DNA from: Pyrrhoderma lamaoense
Taxonomy: Eukaryota > Basidiomycota > Agaricomycetes > Hymenochaetales > Hymenochaetaceae
Length of the DNA: 64,000 nt
Assembly (NCBI GenBank): GCA_002794735.1
Contig: NBAZ01000012.1
Coordinates: forward strand, 496,001-560,000
Reading direction: 5' to 3'
Shown piece by piece: positions 1 to 11,732 of this stretch. The position numbers and the translations under genes were made by a program. The first letter of the stretch is position 1. Every line of letters starts with the position of its first letter. The notes beneath the pieces were generated by a model, which saw nothing but the letters and a program-made list of their open reading frames with translations, was not told the DNA's origin and did no database searches.

Positions 1-44
1 TAAGGTGCTACAATTAGAGATTATTTACATTGATTTTCCTCAAG

Positions 45-1915
45 GTCAAAGGGATTGCATACGGTCTATCATATCTACATGGGAAAAATGTGATTCACTC
101 AGATATCAAACCGGTATGGATTAAGTAGATACTATCAACTTCCATAATTGAGATCTCAGTCATTTTAGGATAATATTTTGATAAACGGGAATGGAGATGC
201 TATGATCTGTGACTTCGGGTGCTCTCGAATTATAGATGCCAGTCTCACCATTGGTCTTCCTACAATGCATGACAAGGGGACATGGAACTATCTTGCTCCG
301 GAAATCTTCGATAGTAACCGTATGGGGGATTGTGATGTTTCACCATATACCAAGGAAACGGACGTTTGGGGCTTCGGAATGACCGTATATGTAACGTATA
401 AGAATCAAATCAGACAATAACCATTCTGATATTCATAATGTAGGAGCTTTTGACTCATGTTCGTCCCTTCGAGACCCTCATCCCTGCGCAGATATTCACC
501 GCATTGGTTAAATTTGATCTACCTTCACTACCCTCATCAGTCGTCCACCGGAAACACCCAGAAGCGCTAATTAAGCTATTGCTTTGGAGTGTATGTCAGT
601 TGTGCTGGAAGAGAGAGTCTGAAGGACGTCCCACAATGTCAGATTTAGTGGCAAAGCTAGATGAGCAACATATAGGGTTATCGGTTCGTGATATCGACCC
701 AGTATACCTGCCACCTGAGATGAAAGCCCATGGCCACGACTGGTCCGCTGTATTCAATCCAGACTCACATTGTTCTGGCACAGTTAGCCTCGATCATGTT
801 ATTGAGCACGATAGGTGCAACAAAACGATATCCCTAATATCATGGGTTGCTTAAAAAAGATTTATTCTAGCCCTATCGTATGCACCCGTTTTTCACCAGA
901 CGGAAAACTACTTGCAGTCGGGTGTACAGGTGCGGCACATTTTTACTACACTGCAACGGGCAGACGAAGCTTGTAAGTTTTAAAGTGTTTCGTTCTACAC
1001 AGTATACTCACTTCTTTGGAGTAGTACTTTATATATCGAAGGTCAAAGCGTGAAAGTTGTGCGCTTTCATCCGGATGGAAAACGAGTCATCACAGCAGGT
1101 TCACTCCCAGAATCGGAACCAGCTACATCTAAAGTTTCAAGCATCCCTATTTACGTATGGAACTTGACAACAAGAGAGGTTTTATCAAAATTCGTACTAG
1201 ACACTCATGAAGAAATATCGGACCTCAGTATCTCAAATGATGGACTTCATTTCGTGACTAGTTCCTATCAAGGCAAGATAAGACTCTGGGATCTACATTC
1301 TAGTACTTCAAAGTTGATCAACAGTGACTCTGATCACGTAAGAGCTGTTGATTTTTCTAATGACGGGAATTATATCGCTGTGGGGTGTGCTGAGGTGATT
1401 GTAATTTGGAGCATAACTTCAATGAAGGTCGTTTGCCGGCTCGAAGGGCATCAAGATTTGGCCCGGTTTCTTAAGTTCATGCCAGATGGAAAGAGTCTTG
1501 TTAGCGGAAGCTGGGATACAACCCTGAGGTTATGGAATGTTGAAATGCTCCTTAATCTCAAATCCGTGAAAAGGTCCGTGGATGCTACCTATCGACAACT
1601 TCCAGGACATCGGTGCGAAGTATCCTGCCTTGGGACCAATTCTGACGGAAGGTACCTTGCGAGTAGTGGAGCTAATGATTGCGAGATTTTGTATCAGGAC
1701 GTACATACATCTCAAGTGCTGTTCGTACTGAAAATGAATGACGGAAACTTATGGGAAGTGGATCTTTGTCCTTCTGGGGATATGATTGCAACTGGAAGCA
1801 TCAATGGACGGGTTCGCATTTGTAAGAACTCGTTCATTAATAGTCTTATTAGAACTCACTTTGCTATGTTCCAGGGAGCATATCTTTATCGTCATATAAT
1901 ATGAATGTAGTTTGA
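45..1915 (+). CDS. Protein kinase-WD40 propeller fusion (5' end outside window)
   Basis: The window opens in an intron of this gene. Exons read 45-113, 169-390, 444-814, 871-972, 1049-1821 and 1875-1915 and join in frame to 525 visible residues. The first part is the C-terminal half of a protein kinase. It has the catalytic loop HSDIKPDN, the Mg-binding loop CDFGCSR, an APE triplet (LAPEI) and the helix F region (DVWGFGMTVY), so it should be active. The intron at 815-870 is phase-matched and leads directly into about seven WD40 repeats (FSPDGK, FHPDGK, IRLWD, LRLWN, RVRIW), most like the Tup1-type propeller. The 1822-1874 intron restores the last W of the final repeat. The role is unknown; signalling with a protein-binding propeller is inferred. 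The kinase N-lobe lies upstream of position 1. Confidence 0.85.
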
Positions 1916-2028
1916 AATGTAACTCACTGTACACGAAAAATAGAAAGTACATATATGATTAGGATGCAATTAATATTTTGATATAGCACATTAGCAGCAC
2001 GTGGTAGATATTAGCAGACGCGCTTTTC

Positions 2029-2034
2029 ACGCGT
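2029..2034. promoter_or_regulatory. ACGCGT (MluI cell-cycle box-like) site upstream of MDM31
   Basis: A palindromic ACGCGT lies 63 bp before the MDM31 start codon. In fungi this hexamer is the core of MBF/APSES factor sites. A single six-base match is weak, so this is only a candidate. Confidence 0.2.
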
Positions 2035-2096
2035 AGGGTAAGTTTGTGACAAAAAAAGTGACGTCTTTACCCTCTCCCACCAAGTTTCGGCGCTGA

Positions 2097-4592
2097 ATGC
2101 AGCTCTCGCTGAGATGTATTCAAGGTGCAGCTTGCCGACGGAATTTAGCCTGCTCCTCGCGTGTAGTACTTGATCATGGAAGGCTCGATAGATACAAGAC
2201 TATAAGGGACTTCTTTCGGAAACAGTCTTCAGTTAGCACTTCGATAAACAGCACACGCACTGGCTCATGGATTTTACGACGAGATGGATCATATTACCAA
2301 CAGAGGGAAAAGGGCTCTCCTCATTCCATATCTCGATTGTCCAGGAGACTCATCTCCTCACATTCCAGAGTCAAAGCCAGAATTGAGAAAAGTAATGAAG
2401 AAGATAAGGGAGAAGAAGAGGCAGAAAGAGTCCGATGTCCGTGTAAGACAAAAGATGGGGGTGGTGGCGAGGGTAACGGCCAAGGGATGGCTGATAGTCA
2501 AAGCCAATACTCTAATCCTGAGAACTACTCGCGCTTCTTCCGTCGTCTAATGAGGTCGCTACCTCCAATGCAGCGGCCGACCAGGGATGAATTACTAAAA
2601 GTCGCTACGGGGTTTTGGCAACGACTGAGGATACGGTTCAAATGGTTTACAATCAAGTCATTCAGAAAGTTCAATGCGGATGATATCTCGGCATTCATTT
2701 CTTGGTTTCTTATGAGCCAAACGGTCTGGATTCTTCTAGGAACGTAAGTCGGTAGTATCTTTTTCACATGGAAAATAAAAAATCATATTGAACAATTTCT
2801 AGGACAACCTTCTTTTCTGTCATTTTTGCGACTGCAAATAGTCTCAGTCTACAAGGTATAGATTATAGTACAAACAAAGCTCTTGAGCATCATGAACTAA
2901 TCTTAAATACAAGAATACGTTGCTCGAGCTATCAGTGATTACTTAACTTCGGAGACAGGGGTGACTATTATCTTTGAATCTGCTATAGTACCAAAGTGGA
3001 AGGACTCTCGCATTGCATTCAAAAATGTGTATATATCCCGTAGACCACCTTCGCTAAGAAATGTATCATATCTCGACCCAAATGCAGGACACAAAGCAGC
3101 TGCTCGGTATGATGTCGGAAATCACCCTGCATACCATGGGCTGGAGGATGAACTCCCACTCTCGCCGTCAGTCGAGACCGAAGAAAAGCTAGATTATGCA
3201 GTTTTTGACCTGAATGTCGATTCTATCGACGTGACATTGTCTCTTTGGCATTGGTTGGATGGCAAGGGCCTTGTTAAGGATGCCGTAGTTAAAGGTGTAC
3301 GAGGTGTTCTAGGTGTGTTTATAACATATACTCAGTGTGCGTAACGTAATATGTTTTTAACAGATCGCCGGTTCATATACTACGACCCCGAAAAGCCTTT
3401 GAACCCTGCAGACTACAGGCACCGTCCTCAACCAGGAGATTTTGAACTTGAATCACTGCAATTGGAAGACTTACTTATTACTGTTTATCAACCAGACGCC
3501 TTTCGACCCTACACGTTTTCCATATTCCGTGCGGATATTAAGACGTTCAGAAAGCAGTGGCTATTCTATGATTTCCTTGCGGCCGAGAACGTTGTGGGTC
3601 AGTTCGATAATTGTCTATTTAGTCTGCACAAACCACAGAGTATTGGGCGAACGACGGAGCAGGACCTAAGGGATGGACGTTGGTCGCGAATGGTAAGAGT
3701 TTATGTCAGTTCGATCGAGGGAAATTGATCTAATTTTCCGACAATAATCGTAGACCCGGTTTCGCATCGATGGAGTAAACATCGACCATGTACAGCGTGC
3801 TTCTTCAATGGAGGGCCCAATCTCATGGATTACATCGGGCAAATTTGATGCAGTCTTTGACATACGTTTCCCGCAAAGAGAAGAACAAGACATCAATGCA
3901 CTCATCGGTGAGATTGCAGAAGCAATCACAAACGCTGCTTCTGAACAAGCAGCTCGGCTTTTTGATCGTATACCTGGACAAAGGGAATTGGCAAAGCCCG
4001 CTATTTCAGCACCTGGAGATGATGATGAACCTGTAGTTGGAGTTGGAATTGCTGCTCCTCGTGTTGTTTCAATTGATATTGATCTGAGGTTCCGGGAGTT
4101 GAAAGCGACTGTCCCTATCTTTACTCGGGATTTGTCATATGTGAACAATGCACTAATCCGTCCTATCGTAGCCTTCATCAAGTATGTACTATAAACTCAT
4201 ACGACAACTCATCTCCTTCTAACAACTTGTGCTAGTGCAAACAAGACTCTAGTACCTATCCGGTGTAGGGTTGTAAAGGACATCAGTGAATTTGAGGGGC
4301 ATGGACTATGTGGGAAAGTAAGTCGGTTAGGAGTGGCAATTCTTCCTTATTTTGATCCTTCTTGACAGCGGGTTTGATGGATGAGATCGCACTGAAGGTA
4401 TACGACGCACTAGCTTATCATGTCACTCAAGCAAATTTCAATCAAAGGGTGAAAGCAGTCAGCTATTGGAGTCTTCAAAAGACCATCGCAGCGACCCTTT
4501 CAGCCCTGCAGTCGATGATGCAACCCATGAATATTTACTTGCAAACTGGTGAGACTGATCCCTTAGTGGAATGGGGTAACTTGCCAACATGA
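2097..4592 (+). CDS. MDM31: Mitochondrial inner-membrane morphology protein Mdm31/Mdm32 family (one-base frame break)
   Basis: Seven exons: 2097-2743, 2803-2855, 2914-3312, 3364-3692, 3754-4181, 4236-4317 and 4369-4592. The N-terminus is Arg/Ser-rich without early acids, as in a mitochondrial presequence. A membrane segment (TVWILLGTTTFFSVIFATAN) follows at about residue 205, then the long conserved Mdm31 body (PKWKDSRIAFKNV, LPLSPSVETEEKLDY, PIRCRVVKD, GLMDEIALKVYDALAYHV). Mdm31 acts in the inner membrane in mitochondrial shape, mtDNA nucleoid organisation and lipid transfer. The exons sum to 2162 nt, one short of a multiple of three. The frame slips at the GGGG run 4296-4299; adding one G restores the family motif WTMWETGLMDE. 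With that base the protein is 720 residues. I judge the break an assembly error rather than a pseudogene. Confidence 0.9.
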
Positions 4593-4826
4593 AAACTTAA
4601 TCAAAAAAATGATGATAAGAAGACGCCTTAACTTTACAAGCGCTTTACACTAGATGCTACTACAAAACATCAAAAGTAAATTAGTTCATTATGTGTATGT
4701 CCCTGCTACTTGTCTTACTCTACGTTTATTACTCTCCCTCTCCCTATCCGGAACTGGTATTGATACTTTTATGGCTGTAATAACACTTTTTATAATACAA
4801 GATTAAAGAGAAAAAATTATATAGCA

Positions 4827-6519
4827 TTACTCGTTCCCTTTAATTTCCGCCTCGATTTCTTGTCGAATGGCATCCATACCAGTCTCAGAATCATACAATG
4901 AAGGTGTCCTTGATACATATATTTTTAGGAGTTTGAGTAATTTGTTCGGTGGAGTAGGATTGGAGTTATGCGGACTGCGTAGTAGTTTGATGTGCATCGC
5001 AAAGAGAGGAGGTAAGTTGCAAGTGTTGCATAATGATTGCAGGGATACAAGGAGATATTTATTCTGATGGGATAAGAAGTTAACTACCATTCCATCAAAT
5101 ATGGAAGAAGATAATCCTACTAGATTCTCATCAATTGCTTTCTCGAACCACTCATGTACGAATTCAGAGTATACAGTAGCGACTTCATTTGTATTTTGCG
5201 ACCGCACGGCGCAAGACAATTCTTCATTAGCTTGACTCAGAGCATCAATAAGTGCCTCTCCATTTAAGTTCGCTGAAAAGAGGCGATTCGTGTACAACTG
5301 AGTCGCGATAGCAAGGGTCTTTTGACCTAGTCTCGTTTTCAGGTTCGGATAAAATGGTGATGTAGTAGAGAGAAGGGTTTCATATAAGACCGAGTGAAGA
5401 TGGTCCAGTAATGATCGCCGAAGGGAGAGAGGACAGGGATATGAGAAGAGGACGGAGTGTAGCGATGTGAAAAGTTCGGCAGTAGGGTTTGCTGGATATT
5501 AAGATAAATTATCAGAACAGATGATAGAAGGTGTGAAATGGTACATACCTTTGGCAGCACTGGAGATAACGGCTTTCGCTAAGGCACCTTGTAAAATCTC
5601 TTTTCGAGCTTGTTCATCTATTTCTTTTTCATCTACCTGAGTACTATCTTCTCTGGGGCTTCATTAGTATTCACATTGCCCATTATTATATCCGCATCAA
5701 CATCTAATTCTTTTTCTTGTTTCTCGTTGTCTACCTTCAGTCCAAGTACCTCCCATCTCCTTCTTAACGATTCCCCAAAACCCAATTCCATCTTCATATA
5801 CTCCTTCCATAAGTCAGTGCTTTCGCCGTTGATACGCAACCCACGTTGCAGCAGAACACGAGCAGAAGCATGTGAGAGATACTTTAGCTCATGTGCGGCC
5901 GCAATAATGTACAATGGGGGTGAATTTGGGTGTAGTTGTAGAGCTCTACCGCATATGCGAGATACAAGGGCTCTTGAACGGGCATGTTGGGCAACTTTAA
6001 TATATTGTATCCAGAGGCTAACATCTTCCTTGAACTTTTTTAAGGCACGCTCAAAGATTTGGAATTGTCGCCGGATAAGTGCATAGTCCGATACAGTTGG
6101 TGGTCCCTTTGGAATATCTATCAAGTAGCTTGAGTTACTTAGTTCGTATAGACAAGCAAGTTTTCTGCTTGAGTACCACTCACTGAGTCTCTCCACCCGT
6201 TTTCGGCGTAGTGCTTCAAGATTCATTTCATATTCTGCATAACGGAGAAAATCTGCTTTTTTTGGTATACGACGGACTAAAGAGGTTTCAAAAGCAGTCC
6301 TTTTCTTCATAATCTGCTTTATTTCGGACTAAGATTGTTATCGATACAGATAAGTTCAGTGCACATAGTTAGATGACCTTACTTGAGTAAAAATGCCTTT
6401 TTGTACAAGATCTTTGAGCTCAGCGAGCATCTGCATCGACCATTGGTATATATCTCGATTTCACAGCAGAAAATACAACGTAGTCTTACCTGCTCTTGCT
6501 GAAACTGTACCCTCTCCAT
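4827..6519 (-). CDS. UTP6: U3 snoRNP / small-subunit processome protein Utp6
   Basis: Exons on the minus strand: 6519-6490, 6430-6383, 6313-5549 and 5491-4827. The start is fixed by the conserved N-terminus MERVQFQQEQ followed by MLAELKDLVQKGIF and then KKRTAFE and RRIPKKADFLRYAEYE, the Utp6 signature. HAT-type helical repeats follow (IFERALKKFKEDVSLWIQYI, RALQLHPNSPPLY). Utp6 is a component of the U3-containing processome needed for early 18S rRNA cleavages in the nucleolus. The frame breaks near 5636-5637. Either one G is missing from a G run (502 residues) or a 38-nt GT-AG intron (5674-5637) is spliced out (489 residues); both give an open frame. The C-terminal exon is intact. It diverges from the gene at 6696. 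Confidence 0.9.
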
Positions 6520-6695
6520 CGTTAGTGCAACTTGTAAAGTGGGCTCTTGGGGGTGTGCATGCACTTGCAGGTAGAAATTTAAGTTTAAAGTTATGCTCAT
6601 GACTATAGACCCGTGGGAAATTTGGCATGTCCACACTCAATAAGACCGCCGAAACAGCCTCATCCTATGTCCTCACTCAACATTGAACATTGAAT
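6520..6695. promoter_or_regulatory. Short divergent promoter region, UTP6 and the Ser/Pro-rich gene
   Basis: Only 176 bp separate the two divergent start codons (6519 on minus, 6696 on plus). It must hold both core promoters. I see no convincing TATA box or other named site. Confidence 0.5.
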
Positions 6696-8144
6696 ATGCC
6701 AATTCACAGGTCCAGAAATCAGAACGGGAAGTTATACCATCATCAACGAAACACGTCAGGTGGAAGCTCAAAAGTTGGGATCAACAACCTACAACTTACT
6801 TCTAAGGATCCGAAACCGTCGAACCTAAAGAGAACGGTCAACAGTGCGGTAGATGTATGTGTACTTCATAATATTCATAGTAATCTCATCATTTAACTAC
6901 TGTGACTTATCATATAATTTCTGCTTTTTATCGCATAATAGTTACATCATGGTCGCAATGCCCACCTTTCTTCTAATTCACGCGTGCAATCAAAGGAGCG
7001 AATTGCCGCTTTGCAGCAAAAACGCTCACATACACCCGCTGCTAAAGGGAAACAGCCGCAAGCCCAAAAGGTCAATGGATTCACAATCTCTCATTCAGAA
7101 GACGACTCGGATGATGACGATGAATGGGTCTCGAGCGAGAGTGGTGCCGCAACTCCGCAAAATCTCGAGAAGACGGGTGAGGAGGATGAAATTAACGGTC
7201 AAGTTTCAGTGACCACGGGCAAGAACGAAACAGCTCCCCACGTTGGAGTAACGAACGGATTCGCGGACCGACTGGCAAATGGAGTGGATGAATTAACAAC
7301 GCCTCGTGCTGAGGTTCAATTAGAACTGACACGCGTTGAGACCGCCCGACCGGAGACGTCTACTTCGAGGGTTCAAACACAAACATCACCCCCTGTAGTT
7401 CGAGTCCAACCTCAGACAACTCCCTCTTCTCCTGACCCCCCGTCCCCAGCTCGATCACCGGAACAGATGCCAGTCCGTCAAGTTCGATCAGAGGCACCCT
7501 CCCCATCTCAGCTACGACACAACATCATGCCCAAGAGACATTCACTTATCCGCCATTCATCGAATTATGGTGACTCGAAGGTCGAGTTACCTCCTCATCC
7601 GCTCATTAGGGGGCAATCCCAACACAGTGCCCTTAAGCCCGCCGCTCTAGCACCTCTGATGGTGAACTCACAAGTAGCACAAGCACAGCTTTTAGCGTCT
7701 CCATCTAGTCGTTCAGCGTCACCTACCTACCAGTCTTTCTACCAATCCCCATCGGAGGCGTCTACCATTAGTAAGGATCGTTATCCTTCACGAAAAAGCT
7801 CTTTTTCCTCTCTACATTCTATTGCAACTCTTCCTGCACCTTCACGTTTTCATCATGGAAAAGAAAAGGGTGATCGTTCTCGTACTTTATCATCAATATC
7901 AACCTCCTCTTCTTCAGCTGCTCTCAATGCACTCAATATGATTCCAGCTATTTCAAGGCCTGGTACTCCTCCATTGGTTGTACGATTCCCACCTGAAAGC
8001 AGGCGCAACGCTCATGACGCATATCACCAACTTCTTCCTCCTCCTTACCTTGCATCTTACATGAGCATGTCGACCAAACATAATCCCTTACTTAATAGTT
8101 ATGAAAGGATAATGCAAGCGAAGAACTCCAAGCCAAGGCAATAA
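6696..8144 (+). CDS. Uncharacterised Ser/Pro-rich protein
   Basis: Two exons, 6696-6854 and 6942-8144, join in phase 0. The start is the first ATG in the open frame; an upstream exon cannot be excluded but UTP6 lies close by. The protein is about 450 residues and mostly low-complexity. A basic N-terminus is followed by an acidic patch (EDDSDDDDEWVSSESGAATP), then a long Pro/Ser/Thr region with many SP and TP sites, then a more ordered C-terminus (LLPPPYLASYMSMSTKH, ending SYERIMQAK). I recall similar acidic-patch plus C-terminal blocks in other basidiomycete predicted proteins, but I cannot assign a domain or function. Phospho-regulation is plausible from the SP/TP density only. Confidence 0.7.
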
Positions 8145-9985
8145 TACTACTTTTCGATGGGCTTTTGCTGGTATGTCGTAACATCAACACCTCTCAACGT
8201 ATCGTTAACCTTCCCTGTTGTATGACGTGCTTTACTCCTAAAGAGTGACTTGAATACCATTATTTATCTTCCATTGTATAATCGTTCACTGACTCAAAGT
8301 GTGCAAGTGGTTTACATACATGCAAACAGAAGAACTGCTTCTCTTGCTTGGTAATTATCTCTCGGTTTTCTAAAATAGAACGTCACTCTGATGGCCATTC
8401 TCAAGTGATGTTATACTTTTGAGAGTATTATTTATTATTTTATCCTATTATTAGTGACTGTATCAAATCCAAGCTCGAATATATCGTTTAATACGCAAAT
8501 AGAAGTATTTTCAGTGATGTTCAATGTCTGTCATGGTCAGTAAGAACCCGCCAATGCTCATATATCCCGAACACCATAAGTCATATTACTTCCGAGGGGC
8601 GGGCATCAAAAAAGTACGTTTTTGAGAAGAGCGGTAAAAGTTAGGGATAAAGTGAAAACGTTTCGTGAGTTCTTAAACATTCTCAACAAATGTATTGCAT
8701 TCAAGAATGTTTCGCTGTCTAGCTCGAGATACCCTACTTTTTTCCCATCTCTATAATAAGATAGCATATTTTGCGGCATTAGTTGCGGTATCTTTCTTCA
8801 ATTCTTTGTGCCGTTACTATGTTTATAGATATGGTATTGTATAAACGAAATGCTTCCACTTCATGCGAAATCCGAGGCTTTGGCGATGCATCTGCTGCCG
8901 TCATCGCTTCTGGTAGTCAATTTTGGGATTTCGTTTACCATTTTTACACACACTCGAAGGATCATCCATGAGAAGAAAGACTTTATAAACGAATCAAGTA
9001 ACCTCATGAAATGCATTACTCGACTGTACGAAGATATTACTAGTCTAGAAGACAATAATGGTCTCAGAAGCGAATGGCTTGACTCTTTCTAGTAGAAATT
9101 ACGTTCAGAACTATCTGTCATCATGACTAGTAGTATACTCACTTTCGCTATTGGCGGCACGAAGGTTCGTTGTAGTTTCTTACTGCTTTAGTGTGTTCTA
9201 TGTGAGTAATCTCATCAGTGAGCTTACAATGAACACATTGTATATCAACGTGTGAAGCTAGAAGAAGATTCCTCCTATGCAATTTTGAAGGTTTCTCAAT
9301 ACGTAGACACTTTTGATAGTAGATTAGCTGACATCTTGGTTCATTGTATTCTACACTATAAACGTTTTAATTGCAGTTGTTACTCAACTAAATATAAGTT
9401 TCCCTCAAAACTCGGATCGGATAGTCTGTACTATGAATTTCATAGTCGAAACTATGATATGTTGCTCTTATTCGGTAATTGTCACACGCAAAGTCCTCCT
9501 TATCACGCATAGTCTTATCTTTGTCAATATCCTAGCTAGAGCGAACAATATGGTATCGTAGTAAGAGCACACTCATACAAGAGTTTTAAATCTCTTAAAG
9601 GTGTGAAAAAATTTTAACCACAAATAAAAGTACCTCAACTGCAGAGTTATCGTGTTATTGATGATATTCTGATTAGGTGCTTCGGTGCCTAAATCAGAGA
9701 CTCTTGGTATCTTTCGTAAGCCTGTCCTGTATGATCTACAAACTGGAAAACCATATTGAATATTAGTCTTATGTCGAGAGCTGATTAGTGACTCCAGACT
9801 GATTCCCACAGTACTGTTTAGAGTCCTGGTTATGGACAAAAGACCAAGAGGGAGTCAATTGGTATTAAGAGACTGACAACCGTTCCATATATGATATGAA
9901 TACGACCAATGTTTTCAAGATTTTGTTCCAGACGACGACTTTCTCTGAGCATTGCTATCAAGTTTTCTCCTCCTTTGTTCCTCTG
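8145..9985. other. Gene-poor stretch
   Basis: This begins with the likely 3' UTR of the Ser/Pro-rich gene. After that are only short open frames on both strands (for example 8850-9092 and 9252-9512 plus, 9573-9839 minus). None has a recognisable motif, convincing codon use or a supporting splice pattern. The base composition is AT-rich. I see no transposon ends, tRNA or long repeat. Confidence 0.5.
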
Positions 9986-11240
9986 TATACTAGTAACTTC
10001 CATCGTTGCCCAATGATTTAATGCCACATTTTTTAAAGAACTCGCCCAGGCCCTGCTCTCACTTAATTTGACCTCTTATATCAATAGGCGATAAACTAGA
10101 TAAACTCCAGTATTGTAGCACATGGTATTTTAGCATCAATCGGAAGTGGCTCTCAGACTGCTTCCGTCCCTAACATTGGTGCCTGTAAGTTCATTAACTT
10201 CTAGAGGCTTGTAAGGCACTGAAGAGTCTTGTGTAGTCTCTCGCTTTTTATCAATATTATTTCAAATTTTGATCTTTTCTCCGACATACTTGCATACCAT
10301 ATCATCCCTGGTACATATGATACGGTTCCCATCTACCACAATATTACCATATGACGTACCTTCTCAAACGCTAGTTTCGGTTTTGTTTTCTTAGAATAGC
10401 AAGAATCCGGTACGGTGACTATCCTAAAGCCAAAGTAAGAACAAACTTAATAATCAACTTTCCAAGGTGTTATCTCTAATTTCAATACTTAAAGCACGTA
10501 TGTTGTCGTTACAGAAAGTAAGAATACAACTACTGTAGGTAATACAAAGACTCATGTCATGTTTGCCGTCATAGATCTCCCGGGTTTCTTAGGGTTACCT
10601 CAACTCTGCTACTGCTGCCATTACTTTCACAGCGTTCTCGCTTAACAATTAACAGCTTCTTGATCCAAAAGTCTATATGCATGGTGTAACAATTTCCGCC
10701 CATGAGGTCTCTACTTTTGCTGCGGCCGAGCAAGCCCCGACTTCTACTAGCCCGAATGCGACATTTTACAAAATATTTTATCGAGTTATAGAATCAATTG
10801 AACTAGTGTGTACACAAATGACCTCTCAGAATTTGACGGTTTGAATGAAACAACCGCCGCTGGAGATAGTCCTTCAGCATTATTCAACTCGACAGGTGGA
10901 TATACTATCACTGGAATTGTAACAGACAAGATCATCATGTCAGATTTCGTTCTCTGGAGTGGCTCAGTGCATATCATTGGCTTTGTTTTTCTGAATGAAG
11001 TGATTGTCCTATTGCTACGAGTAATGCGTAAGTACTTGTAAATCTTCTACTTCTTAGTCTTCTAGTTGCATCTTACTAATAATATATGAATAGTACATCA
11101 ACTGCCTCAGCTGAGACTACTTCAGCTGTAGTTGAATTCGGATCAACAGGTTTCATATCCCTCTGCGACCTCAGCGGTGATTAGTACTTCAGCGTTAATT
11201 TAGTACTTCATGGGTAACTAGATCTTTTACAGGCTCTTCG
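9986..11240 (+). pseudogene. Decayed secreted protein with two fasciclin (FAS1) domains
   Basis: Conserved FAS1 pieces appear in order but in different frames. First domain: QALLSLNLTSYI near 10040, ILAYHIIPGTYDTVPIYHN near 10290-10335, then NASFGFVFLE and SGTVTILKPK interrupted by in-frame TGA and TAG. Second domain: HGVTISAHEVSTFAAAE near 10680-10735, VYTNDLSEFDG near 10808-10840, and the terminal strand SDFVLWSGSVHII near 10938-10978. A Ser/Thr-rich stalk follows (TASAETTSAVVEFGS, 11100 onward), as in GPI-anchored fungal FAS1 adhesins. No set of normal introns removes all stops and frame changes, and no start codon or signal peptide is found. Ends are approximate. A functional gene with a very unusual exon structure is the less likely alternative. 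Confidence 0.65.
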
Positions 11241-11732
11241 GTTTTGTGGTATCAATTACTTCAGCATTCTCCCTACCATGTTAAGCTGTCATTTCTAAAG
11301 AGCTATGTCATTGTGATGAATGATGATGCGAAAATAGTGGGATTTCGGACATTTCTTCTCCCGTTTGCTTGGTTTTCTGTTCCTTTTTTCGTATGGTAAC
11401 TTCTACTATTACATATTTCAATACCCAGTTTCCTAGTTTTTCTTGATGTAGGATGTCGACGTTGACTATAAATCTCATGTTACATACCATCTATTATTAC
11501 CGATTATGAGGGGGGTGAAATTTTTAAGTCAAATCCGTTTCCGAAAAATTTCTTTGGCGTTCATTGGCATCCCATTTATCAAGTCCCCCAAAATCAATTT
11601 TCATGGAGCCATTGGCTAAGTTTGTCTGCAATTCCGGTATGAAAGAAACCCGAGCCCTCCAGCTATCACCACTTATGCAGGTAATGTTTTTTAACCGCCA
11701 GAATCATACTATTATATGTAGAAGATTTTAAC
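11241..11732. other. Intergenic, no gene seen
   Basis: It contains Ser/Thr-coding scraps that may extend the FAS1 remnant (around 11200-11260) and otherwise only AT-rich sequence. A G-rich run at 11501-11516 (gaggggggtgaaa) is the only local peculiarity. Confidence 0.4.

Noticed and set aside
5610..6086. 158-codon plus-strand open frame
   Set aside because: It is antisense to the conserved UTP6 exon, has a Ser/Phe-rich composition typical of a shadow frame, and no splice or motif support.
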